This document shows, in pieces, positions 38,578 to 46,397 of a stretch of DNA of 64,000 nt. The stretch comes from an uncultured Muribaculaceae bacterium (GTDB lineage: Bacteria > Bacteroidota > Bacteroidia > Bacteroidales > Muribaculaceae): the NCBI GenBank assembly GCA_934636465.1, contig CAKUAR010000010.1, positions 4,777-68,776 on the forward strand, read 5' to 3'. The notes beneath the pieces are model-generated. The model was given only the letters and a program-made list of their open reading frames with translations, was not told where the DNA came from and made no database searches. Position 1 is the first letter of the stretch. Each line of letters starts with the position of its first letter. A program made the position numbers and the translations under genes.

Positions 38578-38698
38578 GGATTGATGTCTATTAAAGTTTA
38601 TTAATAAATGTAATGCGCCAAGTCGCAAATTATTACATTTGGTCTAATTTAGCTGAATAAAATCACACAAATTAACGTTACGCACGCTCGTCGTGACG

Positions 38699-39991
38699 CT
38701 ATTTCTCGTTGCCGTTACCGCCATTGCCCCACCGAGCCTGCTGCCTTGCGCGCATGCGCTGCTCCGCGGCATTGCCCTGGGCTTGCCACAGCGTGGGGTG
38801 ATTGAGATCATTAGGCATAAACTCCTGTTTCACAAAGTTGCCAGGATAGTCATGCGAATACTTGTAGCCCTTGCCATAGCCCAGCTGTGCCATGAGTTTT
38901 GTGGGGGCGTTGCGCAAGTGCAGCGGCACCGGTGCGTTGCCAGTCTGCTCCACCAAGCTCAGTGCTGCGCCTATAGCCTTATAGGCGCTGTTGCTCTTTT
39001 CGCTTGTGGCCAGATATATTGCGCACTCACTTAGCGGAATTCTTCCCTCTGGCCAGCCGATTTTAGCTATTATGTCGAATGTGGCGTTTGCCAGCAGCAG
39101 CGCATTGGGATTAGCAAGCCCTATGTCCTCGGCCGCCGATATGCACATGCGCCGAGCTATGAATTTCGGGTCTTCGCCGCCGGCAATCAGTCTGGCAAGC
39201 CAATACACAGCCGCATCGGGGTCGCTGCCTCTTATTGATTTGATAAACGCACTTATCACGTCGTAGTGCATTTCGCCGTTTTTGTCAAACGCCAGCGGAT
39301 TTTGCTGCAGCAGCTCAGTCACCACTTTGTCGTTTATCACAATGTCGTCGCCTTCGCCCACCGATTGCAATATCAAGTCGAGTATGTTGAGCAACTTTCT
39401 GGCATCGCCGCCGGAGTAGCGCAGCAAAGCCTCGGTCTCCTCCACCCTCACGACATGGCTCTTAAATGCCTTGTCGGTCTTTACGGCTTTGTCGAGCAAT
39501 TCAAGCAAATCGTCCTTATCGAGCGGATTGAGCACATACACTTGCGCCCTCGACAGCAGTGGCCTTATCACCTCAAACGACGGGTTCTCGGTCGTTGCGC
39601 CTATAAGCGTCACAACACCCTGCTCCACGGCTCCAAGCAGCGAGTCCTGCTGCGACTTGTTGAAGCGGTGTATCTCGTCGATAAACAATATCGGTCGCCC
39701 CTTGGTGAACATGCTCTCGCCGTCGGCCTTGCAGCGCGCAAGCAGGTCGCGTACCTCTTTCACACCTGCTGATATTGCCGACAGCGTATAAAACGGCGAC
39801 TTGGTTTGCTCCGCGATTATTTTGGCGAGTGAGGTCTTGCCCACGCCAGGAGGCCCCCACAAGATAAATGACGATATGTTGCCCTGCGCTATCATTCGTC
39901 TGATGACAGCTCCAGGGCCCACAAGATGCTTCTGGCCTATGTACTCATCGAGCGTCCTCGGCCTCAGCCGTTCTGCCAATGGCTCAAACAT
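38699..39991 (-). CDS. rarA: Replication-associated recombination protein A (RarA/MgsA)
   Basis: A 430-aa clamp-loader-like AAA+ ATPase acting at stalled forks. N-terminal PLAERLRPRTLDEYIGQKHL, Walker A GPPGVGKTSLA, Walker B ILFIDEIHRFNKSQQD, sensor 1 GATTENPSFEV and the C-terminal oligomerisation domain (DDPDAAVYWLARLIAGGED-like, AEDIGLANPNALLLA) are all recognisable. Monocistronic; its promoter lies in the dispersed repeat upstream. Confidence 0.96.
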   Translation of the reverse strand: MFEPLAERLRPRTLDEYIGQKHLVGPGAVIRRMIAQGNISSFILWGPPGVGKTSLAKIIAEQTKSPFYTLSAISAGVKEVRDLLARCKADGESMFTKGRPILFIDEIHRFNKSQQDSLLGAVEQGVVTLIGATTENPSFEVIRPLLSRAQVYVLNPLDKDDLLELLDKAVKTDKAFKSHVVRVEETEALLRYSGGDARKLLNILDLILQSVGEGDDIVINDKVVTELLQQNPLAFDKNGEMHYDVISAFIKSIRGSDPDAAVYWLARLIAGGEDPKFIARRMCISAAEDIGLANPNALLLANATFDIIAKIGWPEGRIPLSECAIYLATSEKSNSAYKAIGAALSLVEQTGNAPVPLHLRNAPTKLMAQLGYGKGYKYSHDYPGNFVKQEFMPNDLNHPTLWQAQGNAAEQRMRARQQARWGNGGNGNEK

Positions 39992-40021
39992 GTTTTCTGC
40001 TTTTTGTTAGTTTTACCTCTA

Positions 40022-40144
40022 TATAGTGCAAAGATAACGCAAATCGAACACAGAATATCAAGCTTGCTTGAATATTATGCTGAGATGCAGTTTATCTTTC
40101 GCAACGATAACGCAAATCGAGATGCAAAGCATCAAGCTCTTAGG
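40022..40144 (-). repeat. Promoter-bearing dispersed repeat between rarA and the 40.1-kb gene
   Basis: The 15-mer GATAACGCAAATCGA occurs at 40033-40047 and again at 40106-40120. On the minus strand the first unit gives TATCTTTG (40029-40036), the -7 box of rarA. Between the units is CAAGCTTGCTTGAATATT, which recurs at 41496-41515. The arrangement resembles a repeat unit seen in front of many Bacteroidales genes. Confidence 0.65.
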
Positions 40145-41440
40145 TCAATTCACATCGCTTTTCACATTCATCAGCTCAAGGAATCCTTGCCCCACCTCGC
40201 GCAAAATCACAAAGTGAGAGCCATCGTCGTCGGCTTGGCGTATGTAGAGCTCAAGCCCCTCGTCAGTGTCCATTATGCACTGTATTTCGGGTATGTGCTC
40301 CATGTAGTCCTGTGCATCAGTGCCAGCCGATTGCCAGTAGTGGTTCCACACAGCGGCCACCATGCCGCGGGCAAAGCTCACAAGTGCCACATGTGCCGTG
40401 TTGCCGTCTTTGGCAAACACCACCGAATAGAAATCATGACCCGACTCGTCAATGTGGGCAAGCCAGCGCGTCTGCTCTATGCGTTTGCCGCCAAAGTAGC
40501 GTGTGAGCATGTCGAGTTTCACGCCGTCCATAGTCTGTATTGGCTCCGGTTTCTTCCAGCGGCTATATCGCAGCGTGCGGTGTGTGGTCTCAAAGCTTTT
40601 CTTCACTATTATCGGGAATGTCTCGCCTGTGCGATAACCTTTGAACTTGTTCTTTATGTCATTCTTGTCAACGAGCGAATATGCCGCCTTGCCGTCAACT
40701 GCCACTGCCGGCTTCACGTCCATATAGTTCGACTTAAACACTAGGCGGTCATAGTCGCCGCTTTGTGCGTCATCGCCGCCTTTTGTGCTGACAAACAGGT
40801 TTTTCTCCAGAAAAGCCTTGCTAAACAGTGGAGCCTCTTTCAGCGTTATGTCGCCGCTCTCGGCAGTCACATAATGCCCTATTTGGTCCACCGGCAGCCA
40901 CACCAGGCCGTCGGAGCTTACATCGATTTTCGACTGTTTTTTCAATTCCTTGAGCAGGTTTTTCACCTTTTTGTCCTTCATCTTTTTGCCCTTTGAGTCA
41001 AAATAGGCCACGCTGCCGTCGGCTGCAGTGTATCGGGTGAAGTCTTTTTTGTGCAGCTTGCCGTCGGCAAGGGCAAAAAACTCGCACGTTTCGCCGCCGT
41101 CTTGCTGCTTGCCAAGCACAAACAAGCCGTTCTCAAGCCTGTAGCCGCCATTGGCAAACACCTCTGTCAACCGGCCTGCCGCTTTCGTCATCAGGCTCTC
41201 ATGTTCGCCATCGTAGCTTCGCAGCCATATCTCACTCCAGCCGTCGCCATCAATGTCGGCCAAGGCGTAGCGGTCTGGAAACACTCCGTTTGCCCCGGCG
41301 CTTTCCCTGAATTTCTGCTGTATTCCTTGCAGACTTTGGGCATAGTAGAGCCCTGCCACTTTGTCGGCGTCGCTCGCAGCTGCGTCCATGTGCCATGCAC
41401 ATGCGGCTACTGCCAAAATCAATATCGCTCTTTTTCTCAT
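40145..41440 (-). CDS. Hypothetical secreted protein with calcium-binding-like motif
   Basis: The ATG at 41440 (MRKRAILILAVAACAWHMDA) is best placed behind an AAAGGA ribosome-binding site 7 nt upstream; ATG at 41446 is also possible. The protein is ~431 aa with a signal peptide. ALADIDGDGWSEIWLRSYDG near residue 60 has the D-x-D-x-D-G pattern of FG-GAP/VCBS-type calcium loops. A lysine-rich stretch (KGKKMKDKKVKNLLKELKKQ) follows at about 145-165, and the C-terminal half is unassigned. No family recognised. It is flanked by promoter-bearing repeats on both sides. Confidence 0.75.
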   Translation of the reverse strand: MRKRAILILAVAACAWHMDAAASDADKVAGLYYAQSLQGIQQKFRESAGANGVFPDRYALADIDGDGWSEIWLRSYDGEHESLMTKAAGRLTEVFANGGYRLENGLFVLGKQQDGGETCEFFALADGKLHKKDFTRYTAADGSVAYFDSKGKKMKDKKVKNLLKELKKQSKIDVSSDGLVWLPVDQIGHYVTAESGDITLKEAPLFSKAFLEKNLFVSTKGGDDAQSGDYDRLVFKSNYMDVKPAVAVDGKAAYSLVDKNDIKNKFKGYRTGETFPIIVKKSFETTHRTLRYSRWKKPEPIQTMDGVKLDMLTRYFGGKRIEQTRWLAHIDESGHDFYSVVFAKDGNTAHVALVSFARGMVAAVWNHYWQSAGTDAQDYMEHIPEIQCIMDTDEGLELYIRQADDDGSHFVILREVGQGFLELMNVKSDVN

Positions 41441-41460
41441 TGCCATATCCTTTTTTGTAG

Positions 41461-41530
41461 GGCAGCAAAGATAGTGCAAATCGAGCGCAAAGCGCAAAGC
41501 TTGCTTGAATATTTTGCGGCGTAGCCGCTT
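41461..41530 (-). repeat. Second copy of the promoter-bearing dispersed repeat
   Basis: Shares GATAGTGCAAATCGAGCGCA and CAAGCTTGCTTGAATATT-like blocks with 40022-40144. On the minus strand it supplies TTTG (41495-41498), 21 nt, TATCTTTG (41466-41473), a full promoter for the gene ending at 40145. Confidence 0.65.
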
Positions 41531-41558
41531 CTTGCCAACACATTTCAGTATCTTTCTG

Positions 41559-41566
41559 TAACTTTG
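41559..41566 (+). promoter_or_regulatory. -7 promoter element of the NhaC gene
   Basis: TAACTTTG on the plus strand, 40 nt before the ATG at 41607. Confidence 0.6.
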
Positions 41567-41606
41567 CACAAACAATTTTAATCACACAGACGCATCTGTT
41601 TTTTTT

Positions 41607-42950
41607 ATGAACGAACGTAACAACACATCAGCTCCACACATATCTTGCGGCAAAGGGCTGCTCGCCCTGTCGCCAATCCTGGTTTTTCTGCTCACCTACG
41701 TGGTGGTGTCAGTAATCATAGGCGATTTCTACAAAATGCCATTGTCAATAGCTTTCATCATAGCATCAATGTGGGCACTGCTCATCACGCCCAAACTCAA
41801 AGTCACCGAGCGCATCGACATTTTCTCGAAAGGCGCGGCCAACACCAACATTCTCTACATGATTTGGATTTTCATACTTGCTGGTGCTTTCTCATCGCTC
41901 GCCAACGGTCTTGGGGCAATCGACGCCACCGTCAACCTCACGCTGTCGGTGTTGCCGCCGTCGTTTCTCATTCCGGGACTTTTCATAGCCGCATGCTTCA
42001 TCTCCATGTCAATAGGCACATCGGTTGGCACCACAGTTGCCCTCACGCCGTTTGCCTACCAGCTTGCGCAAAGCACCGGCGCCAACACTGCTTTTCTCGT
42101 GTCGGTAGTTCTCGGCGGCTCGTTCTTCGGCGATAACCTCTCATTCATTTCCGACACCACAATAGCCGCCACACGCAGCCTCAAAGTCAAGATGAACGAC
42201 AAGTTCAAGACAAACCTTTCGATAGCTCTGCCGGCCGCTCTGCTCGTTCTGGCGGTTTACATTCTGTTTGCCCATCAAGCCGCGGCGCTGCACCCATTAG
42301 CCTCGGTGGCAGTGGCAAAGTGGTGGCTCGTCATACCCTATCTCATCGTCATAGCGTCGGCTGTGGCCGGAATTAATGTGCTGATTGTTCTCACCTCCGG
42401 CATTTTGTCGTGCATAGCCATCGGGCTGCTTTCCCACTCGCCACAAGGCTTAATTGACATGTGCTCACTCATGGGCAATGGCGTGAAAGACATGAGCGAA
42501 CTGATAATCGTCACTCTGCTGGCTGCCGGACTGCTCGAAACCATCAACCACAATGGCGGCATCACGTTCACCATAGAGTGGCTCACCAAAAACATTCACT
42601 CCTCTCGCGGTGCGCAAGCCATTGTGGCTGTGCTCGTGAGCTTCGTCAACATCTGCACGGCCAACAACACCATAGCCATCATCACCGTGGGCAAGATAGC
42701 AAGCCGCATCACGGCACAGTTTGGGCTCGACCCTCGCAAGGTGGCAAGCCTGCTCGACACGTGCTCGTGCATCACCCAGAGCATACTTCCCTATGGAGCG
42801 CAAGTGCTGCTCGCCGCCGGATTGTCAAAGCTCTCGCCCATATCGTTTCTGCCCTACCTCTACTACACCTGGGCTCTTGCGTTTATGGTGGTTTTGTCGA
42901 TAGTTTTCAATTTTCCGCACTCCAAGGCCACAGCAGTCACAAAAAGTTGA
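41607..42950 (+). CDS. Na+/H+ antiporter, NhaC family
   Basis: A 447-aa protein with about 11-12 membrane helices. The signature SVVLGGSFFGDNLSFISDTTIAAT is the conserved NhaC core (acidic residue and serine/threonine-rich turn in the ion path), and FVNICTANNTIAIITVGKIA is the symmetry-related half. NhaC proteins exchange Na+ for H+, sometimes linked to organic anions such as malate/lactate; the substrate here is inferred only. It is oriented away from the repeat at 41461-41530. Confidence 0.88.
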   Translation: MNERNNTSAPHISCGKGLLALSPILVFLLTYVVVSVIIGDFYKMPLSIAFIIASMWALLITPKLKVTERIDIFSKGAANTNILYMIWIFILAGAFSSLANGLGAIDATVNLTLSVLPPSFLIPGLFIAACFISMSIGTSVGTTVALTPFAYQLAQSTGANTAFLVSVVLGGSFFGDNLSFISDTTIAATRSLKVKMNDKFKTNLSIALPAALLVLAVYILFAHQAAALHPLASVAVAKWWLVIPYLIVIASAVAGINVLIVLTSGILSCIAIGLLSHSPQGLIDMCSLMGNGVKDMSELIIVTLLAAGLLETINHNGGITFTIEWLTKNIHSSRGAQAIVAVLVSFVNICTANNTIAIITVGKIASRITAQFGLDPRKVASLLDTCSCITQSILPYGAQVLLAAGLSKLSPISFLPYLYYTWALAFMVVLSIVFNFPHSKATAVTKS

Positions 42951-42969
42951 CTTTTATGTCAGTATTTGC

Positions 42970-42977
42970 TATTTTTG
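42970..42977 (+). promoter_or_regulatory. -7 promoter element of the TonB-C-like gene
   Basis: TATTTTTG, with GTTG at 42946-42949 exactly 20 nt upstream as a degenerate -33 element. Confidence 0.55.
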
Positions 42978-43008
42978 CACACATAACGATATTAAAAACG
43001 AACACTCA

Positions 43009-43440
43009 ATGAAATCTTTACTGTTAACAGCCATTGCCGCCATAACTCTCTGCACCGCAGCGGCACAAACCTATACTTTGGCGGAAAAACGCCATGAGCC
43101 TGCACGCAGCAGCGTCACCGCATTCAAGTCGGTTGAGACAATGCCTTCGTTCATTGGTGGCAACGCAGCCCTCATGAAGTGGATTCAGTCGCACATGCAA
43201 TATCCTGCGTCTGCAAAAGACAAGGGCATACAAGGCACCGTCACCATGCAGTTTGTGGTCACTCAAGACGGCAGCATTGGCCAGGTAAAGGTTGTTCGCT
43301 CTGTAGAAGCCAGCCTCGACCGCGAGGCAACAAGGCTCTGCAAGTCGCTGCCACCGTTCATTCCAGGCCGCCACAACGGCCAGGAAGTCTCGATATGGTA
43401 CACCTTGCCCATCACATTCACGCTCCCCAGCACCAACTAA
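43009..43440 (+). CDS. TonB C-terminal-domain protein with signal peptide
   Basis: A 143-aa exported protein. Residues 1-19 are a signal peptide (LLLTAIAAITLCTAAAQ) rather than the membrane anchor and proline-rich stalk of true TonB. The rest is a TonB C-terminal fold: FIGGNAALMKWIQSHMQYPA, GIQGTVTMQFVVTQDGSIGQ, LDREATRLCKSLPPFIPGRHNGQ and a closing YTLPITFTL strand. Without anchor or ExbBD contact region it may be a soluble periplasmic relative. Single gene with promoter and terminator. Confidence 0.85.
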   Translation: MKSLLLTAIAAITLCTAAAQTYTLAEKRHEPARSSVTAFKSVETMPSFIGGNAALMKWIQSHMQYPASAKDKGIQGTVTMQFVVTQDGSIGQVKVVRSVEASLDREATRLCKSLPPFIPGRHNGQEVSIWYTLPITFTLPSTN

Positions 43441-43490
43441 ATCTCCTACTAACCCTCACCCCAAAAAATAGTTTTCATCAAAGAGTTGTG

Positions 43491-43516
43491 GAGCTGCGGT
43501 TTCGCAGCTCTTTTTG
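43491..43516 (+). terminator. Terminator of the TonB-C-like gene
   Basis: GAGCTGCG (43491-43498) and CGCAGCTC (43503-43510) form a perfect stem with a 4-nt loop, followed by TTTTTG. Confidence 0.95.
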
Positions 43517-43651
43517 CAATTAGGCGTTGCCGTTAAGCCAATTTGCAACAGCCCCAAAGGTCTAATTACCAATTCCAACGGCATTAGTAATTAATGCCCT
43601 ATTAAGCCTTAAGCCATAATTATGGCAGCGACATCAGCAACCAGCCCGGCA

Positions 43652-43700
43652 CATACAAAAAAATCAGGCAGCAAACTCAATTTGTTTGCTGCCTGATTTT
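43652..43700 (-). terminator. Terminator of the tRNA operon
   Basis: AAAATCAGGCAGCAAAC (43660-43676) pairs perfectly with 43684-43700. On the minus strand the 17-bp stem is followed by a run of T, directly after tRNA-Leu. Confidence 0.95.
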
Positions 43701-43701
43701 G

Positions 43702-43784
43702 TGTCCAGAATGAGAGTCGAACTCACACGAGCCAATGCTCACTACCCCCTCAAAGTAGCGCGTCTACCATTCCGCCACCTGGAC
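43702..43784 (-). tRNA. tRNA-Leu(GAG)
   Basis: A class II tRNA of 83 nt without encoded CCA. The acceptor stem GTCCAGG pairs with TCTGGAC; the anticodon stem CTACT/GGTAG encloses loop TTGAGGG, anticodon GAG. A variable arm (TGAGC..GCTCG) and T arm (GAGTTCGACTC) are visible. Last tRNA of a four-gene minus-strand operon. Confidence 0.93.
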
Positions 43785-43792
43785 ATTCTTGG

Positions 43793-43865
43793 AGCGAAAA
43801 ACGGGACTCGGACCCGCGACCTCAACCTTGGCAAGGTTGCGCTCTACCAACTGAGCTATTTTCGC
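43793..43865 (-). tRNA. tRNA-Gly(GCC), third copy in transcription order
   Basis: A 73-nt tRNA: acceptor GCGAAAA/TTTTCGC, D arm AGCTCAGTTGGTAGAGC, anticodon stem CAACC/GGTTG with loop TTGCCAA (anticodon GCC), T arm GCGGGTCCGAGTCCCGT. No encoded CCA. Identical to the two copies upstream. Confidence 0.95.
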
Positions 43866-43914
43866 ATTTCATTATTTTCTTTTGTTCGTCAAGACCGCTG
43901 TCTTGAACCTCTTG

Positions 43915-43987
43915 AGCGAAAAACGGGACTCGGACCCGCGACCTCAACCTTGGCAAGGTTGCGCTCTACCAACTGAGCTATTTTCGC
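43915..43987 (-). tRNA. tRNA-Gly(GCC), second copy
   Basis: Identical to the copies at 43793 and 44037, with the same 49-nt spacer on its downstream side as the first copy. Confidence 0.95.
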
Positions 43988-44036
43988 ATTTCATTATTTT
44001 CTTTTGTTCGTCAAGACCGCTGTCTTGAACCTCTTG

Positions 44037-44109
44037 AGCGAAAAACGGGACTCGGACCCGCGACCTCAACCTTGGCAAGGTTGCGCTCTACCAACTGAGC
44101 TATTTTCGC
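44037..44109 (-). tRNA. tRNA-Gly(GCC), first copy
   Basis: First tRNA after the promoter at 44154-44184; identical in sequence to the other two copies. Confidence 0.95.
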
Positions 44110-44153
44110 AATTATCTTTTGCAGTGGTTGTCGTTATTTCCCCATTGCGAGTG

Positions 44154-44184
44154 CAAAGTTAGCAGAATTATTTGAATGTGCAAA
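44154..44184 (-). promoter_or_regulatory. Promoter of the tRNA operon
   Basis: TTTG (44181-44184), 19 nt, TAACTTTG (44154-44161) on the minus strand, starting transcription about 40 nt before the first tRNA-Gly. Confidence 0.8.
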
Positions 44185-44197
44185 ACAATCCTGCAAA

Positions 44198-44791
44198 TTA
44201 TTTTCGTCTTTCAAGCAATTTATAGAATTCCTGACGCAATGCACTCTTTTCAAACTCTCCGCGATATTGCATCGTGACAGTTGTAGTGTCCTGTTTCTCA
44301 ACACCGCGCATCTTCATGCACATGTGGTGAGCCTCACACTCCACTATCACGCCGCGAGTGGGCAGCACTTTGTAGATTTCCTCACACAACTGGTCAGTAA
44401 ACCGCTCCTGCACCTGCAGTCGGCGTGCAAACACGTCAACCACGCGGGCAATTTTGCTCAAGCCCACAATCTTTCCGTTGGGGATATATCCCACCGACAC
44501 ATGGCCGAAGAACGGCAACAGATGGTGCTCACACAGCGAGTAAAACTCTATGTCTTTCACAATCACAATCTCAGAGCCTGGGTGCGTAAACACTGCCGCA
44601 TTAAGCACCTCGTCGGCATCTTTCGTGTAGCCCGACGTGTTATAGAGCAAGGCTTTTGCCGCGCGGCGCGGTGTTTTCAGCAGCCCTTCCCTCTCCACAT
44701 CTTCGCCAAGCAGTCTCATCACCTCTTTCAGGTGACCGGCTATCTCGTTGATGGTTTCTTCTGTGTATCGCTTGTCCTCCTTGTTATTCAT
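44198..44791 (-). CDS. folE: GTP cyclohydrolase I
   Basis: The ATG at 44791 (MNNKEDKRYTEETINEIAGH) overlaps the upstream stop by 8 nt and gives 197 aa. The enzyme makes dihydroneopterin triphosphate from GTP, the first step of tetrahydrofolate synthesis. Zinc ligands lie in SLCEHHLLPFFG and the later ECEAHHMCMKMRG; other motifs are GYIPNGKIVGLSKIARVVD and RLQVQERFTDQL. Last gene of the DUF1599-DoxX-tpiA-SPOR-folE cluster. Confidence 0.97.
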   Translation of the reverse strand: MNNKEDKRYTEETINEIAGHLKEVMRLLGEDVEREGLLKTPRRAAKALLYNTSGYTKDADEVLNAAVFTHPGSEIVIVKDIEFYSLCEHHLLPFFGHVSVGYIPNGKIVGLSKIARVVDVFARRLQVQERFTDQLCEEIYKVLPTRGVIVECEAHHMCMKMRGVEKQDTTTVTMQYRGEFEKSALRQEFYKLLERRK

Positions 44792-45419
44792 AACTCCACA
44801 CATTAATTCTGTCACGAACCACGCTCAACTCGCCCGAAAAATTGGGAAACGACTTACGCATCTGGTTCAGCACCTTGGAGGCCTCTCCGTGTGAGCGGAA
44901 ATCGCCTATCTTCAATCGCCAAAATGGTGCCTTGTACGTCAAATATGAGCGGTATTGCGGATATTTCATGGCAATCGCCTTGGCCCTTGCCTTGGCACTA
45001 CTCTTGGCTGTTCTGAAGTTGTTGTCAGAATATGCCTGTATGCGGTAGCCCGCCGAGCGGTTGCTTATATGCTGATGCGTGGTGGTGGGCACACGGTGCC
45101 GGTGCTCATGTCCGAGGGCTTCTTCGGGCTGCTGCTCATGAGGCAGCTCCTTCACGTTGTCACTTTCGTGCTCTGCACGTGCCTGCTCACCCTCTTTTTT
45201 GCCTTGAGCGGCAGCATTAGCCTTGCCCTTAGACTGCTCTGCAGCGGTCTTACCCGTAATCTTGCGGTTTTCAAGCTCCTTGGGCGCGGTTATGGTAACC
45301 TGTCCTCCAGAGTCTTTCTCAATTTGCGCAACGATGTCCTTGCCTTGCAGCATTTGCGCCGCAAGTGCCACTATGACCAATGCCAACAAAAGTCGCCGAT
45401 TACCTGATTTCCTGAACAT
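44784..45419 (-). CDS. SPOR-domain protein
   Basis: The ATG at 45419 (MFRKSGNRRLLLALVIVALA) gives 211 aa with an N-terminal signal or anchor. A polar low-complexity linker rich in A, K, E, Q and H (about 60-125) leads to a C-terminal SPOR domain: SAGYRIQAYSDNNFRTAKSS, AIAMKYPQYRSYLTYKAPFW, RLKIGDFRSHGEASKVLNQM. SPOR domains bind denuded peptidoglycan at septa. It has its own -7 box and is coupled to folE. Confidence 0.88.
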   Translation of the reverse strand: MFRKSGNRRLLLALVIVALAAQMLQGKDIVAQIEKDSGGQVTITAPKELENRKITGKTAAEQSKGKANAAAQGKKEGEQARAEHESDNVKELPHEQQPEEALGHEHRHRVPTTTHQHISNRSAGYRIQAYSDNNFRTAKSSAKARAKAIAMKYPQYRSYLTYKAPFWRLKIGDFRSHGEASKVLNQMRKSFPNFSGELSVVRDRINVWSYE

Positions 45420-45454
45420 ATTAAGTATAATCCCAATACCATTAAAGTTGACCA

Positions 45455-45462
45455 CAAAGATA
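45455..45462 (-). promoter_or_regulatory. -7 promoter element of SPOR-folE
   Basis: TATCTTTG on the minus strand, with GTTG at 45483-45486 exactly 20 nt upstream as a degenerate -33 element. Confidence 0.6.
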
Positions 45463-45587
45463 ATAAAAATTACCTTTGCAGCCAACTTTGTGTTTTTTGC
45501 ACTGCCCCGACACAAGTTTTGCGCCTGCTCGGCACTCAACATGCGCTTACACGGAGCAAATGTATTGTTTGTTGCGTTATGTGCTTA

Positions 45588-46346
45588 TCAGAAAGCAGTA
45601 ACGATGCCCATGAACGACTCAGCCTTGAGCGAAGCACCGCCAATCAGACCGCCGTCGATGTCAGCCTTTGCAAACAGCTCTGCAGCGTTTGTAGGCTTGC
45701 AGCTGCCACCGTAGAGGATTGTGGTGTCGTCAGCCACTTCCTTGCCATACTTGTCAGCCACAACGTTACGAATGTAAGCGTGCACCTCTTCTGCTTGGTC
45801 AGCAGTAGCAGTCTTGCCTGTGCCGATAGCCCAGATTGGCTCGTATGCAATCACGATGTTGGCAAATTGCTCTGCAGTCAGGTGGAAGAGCGACTTAACC
45901 AATTCGTCTTTGATGAATTCTTTGAATGTGCCATTTTCGCGGAGTTCGAGGCTCTCACCGCAGCAGAAGATTACCTTCAAGCCGTTAGCAAGTGCCAAAT
46001 CCACTTTCTCTTTCAAGATTTCTGGAGTCTCGTTGTAGTAGCCGCGACGCTCTGAGTGACCAAGAATCACATAGTTTGCGCCAGTAGAAGCCACCATAGG
46101 AGCAGACACCTCACCAGTGTAGGCACCGCTTGTGTGGTCAGCGCAGTTTTCAGCTGCCAAACCCACCTTCTCAATGTCAATCACAGCTTTCACTGCAGTC
46201 AGGTGTGTGAAAGGCACGCCAATCACAACGTCGCACTTCAAACCCTTGGCTGCTGCCACTGCGTCATTCACTTCTTTTGCGAGCTTAACTCCTTCAGGAA
46301 CTGTAGTGTTCATCTTCCAGTTTCCTGCTACGATATTCTTTCTCAT
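45588..46346 (-). CDS. tpiA: Triosephosphate isomerase
   Basis: The ATG at 46346 ([13 protein letters not shown]) gives 252 aa; the frame upstream starts only with TTG. Active-site residues are K11 (GNWKMN), H97 (LGHSERR) and E169 ([14 protein letters not shown]), and the phosphate loop is [10 protein letters not shown]. It interconverts dihydroxyacetone phosphate and glyceraldehyde 3-phosphate. Confidence 0.98.
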   Translation of the reverse strand: MRKNIVAGNWKMNTTVPEGVKLAKEVNDAVAAAKGLKCDVVIGVPFTHLTAVKAVIDIEKVGLAAENCADHTSGAYTGEVSAPMVASTGANYVILGHSERRGYYNETPEILKEKVDLALANGLKVIFCCGESLELRENGTFKEFIKDELVKSLFHLTAEQFANIVIAYEPIWAIGTGKTATADQAEEVHAYIRNVVADKYGKEVADDTTILYGGSCKPTNAAELFAKADIDGGLIGGASLKAESFMGIVTAF

Positions 46347-46397
46347 TTTCAATTAAAAATTAGTGATAATGTTTATCTATTCTATTTTTTTGCAAAT

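Larger units (their letters stand above)
43793..44109 (-). repeat. 122-bp tandem repeat carrying tRNA-Gly genes
   Basis: The tRNA starts are spaced exactly 122 nt (43793, 43915, 44037), and both 49-nt spacers are identical, including the small hairpin TCAAGAC-CGCT-GTCTTGA. The array arose by recent tandem duplication of tRNA plus spacer. Confidence 0.95.

Noticed and set aside
43660..43700. 17-bp inverted repeat considered as an attachment site next to tRNA genes
   Set aside because: It is a perfect stem followed by a T-run directly after tRNA-Leu in the direction of transcription, so it is best explained as the tRNA operon terminator; no integrase or direct repeat of the tRNA end is nearby.
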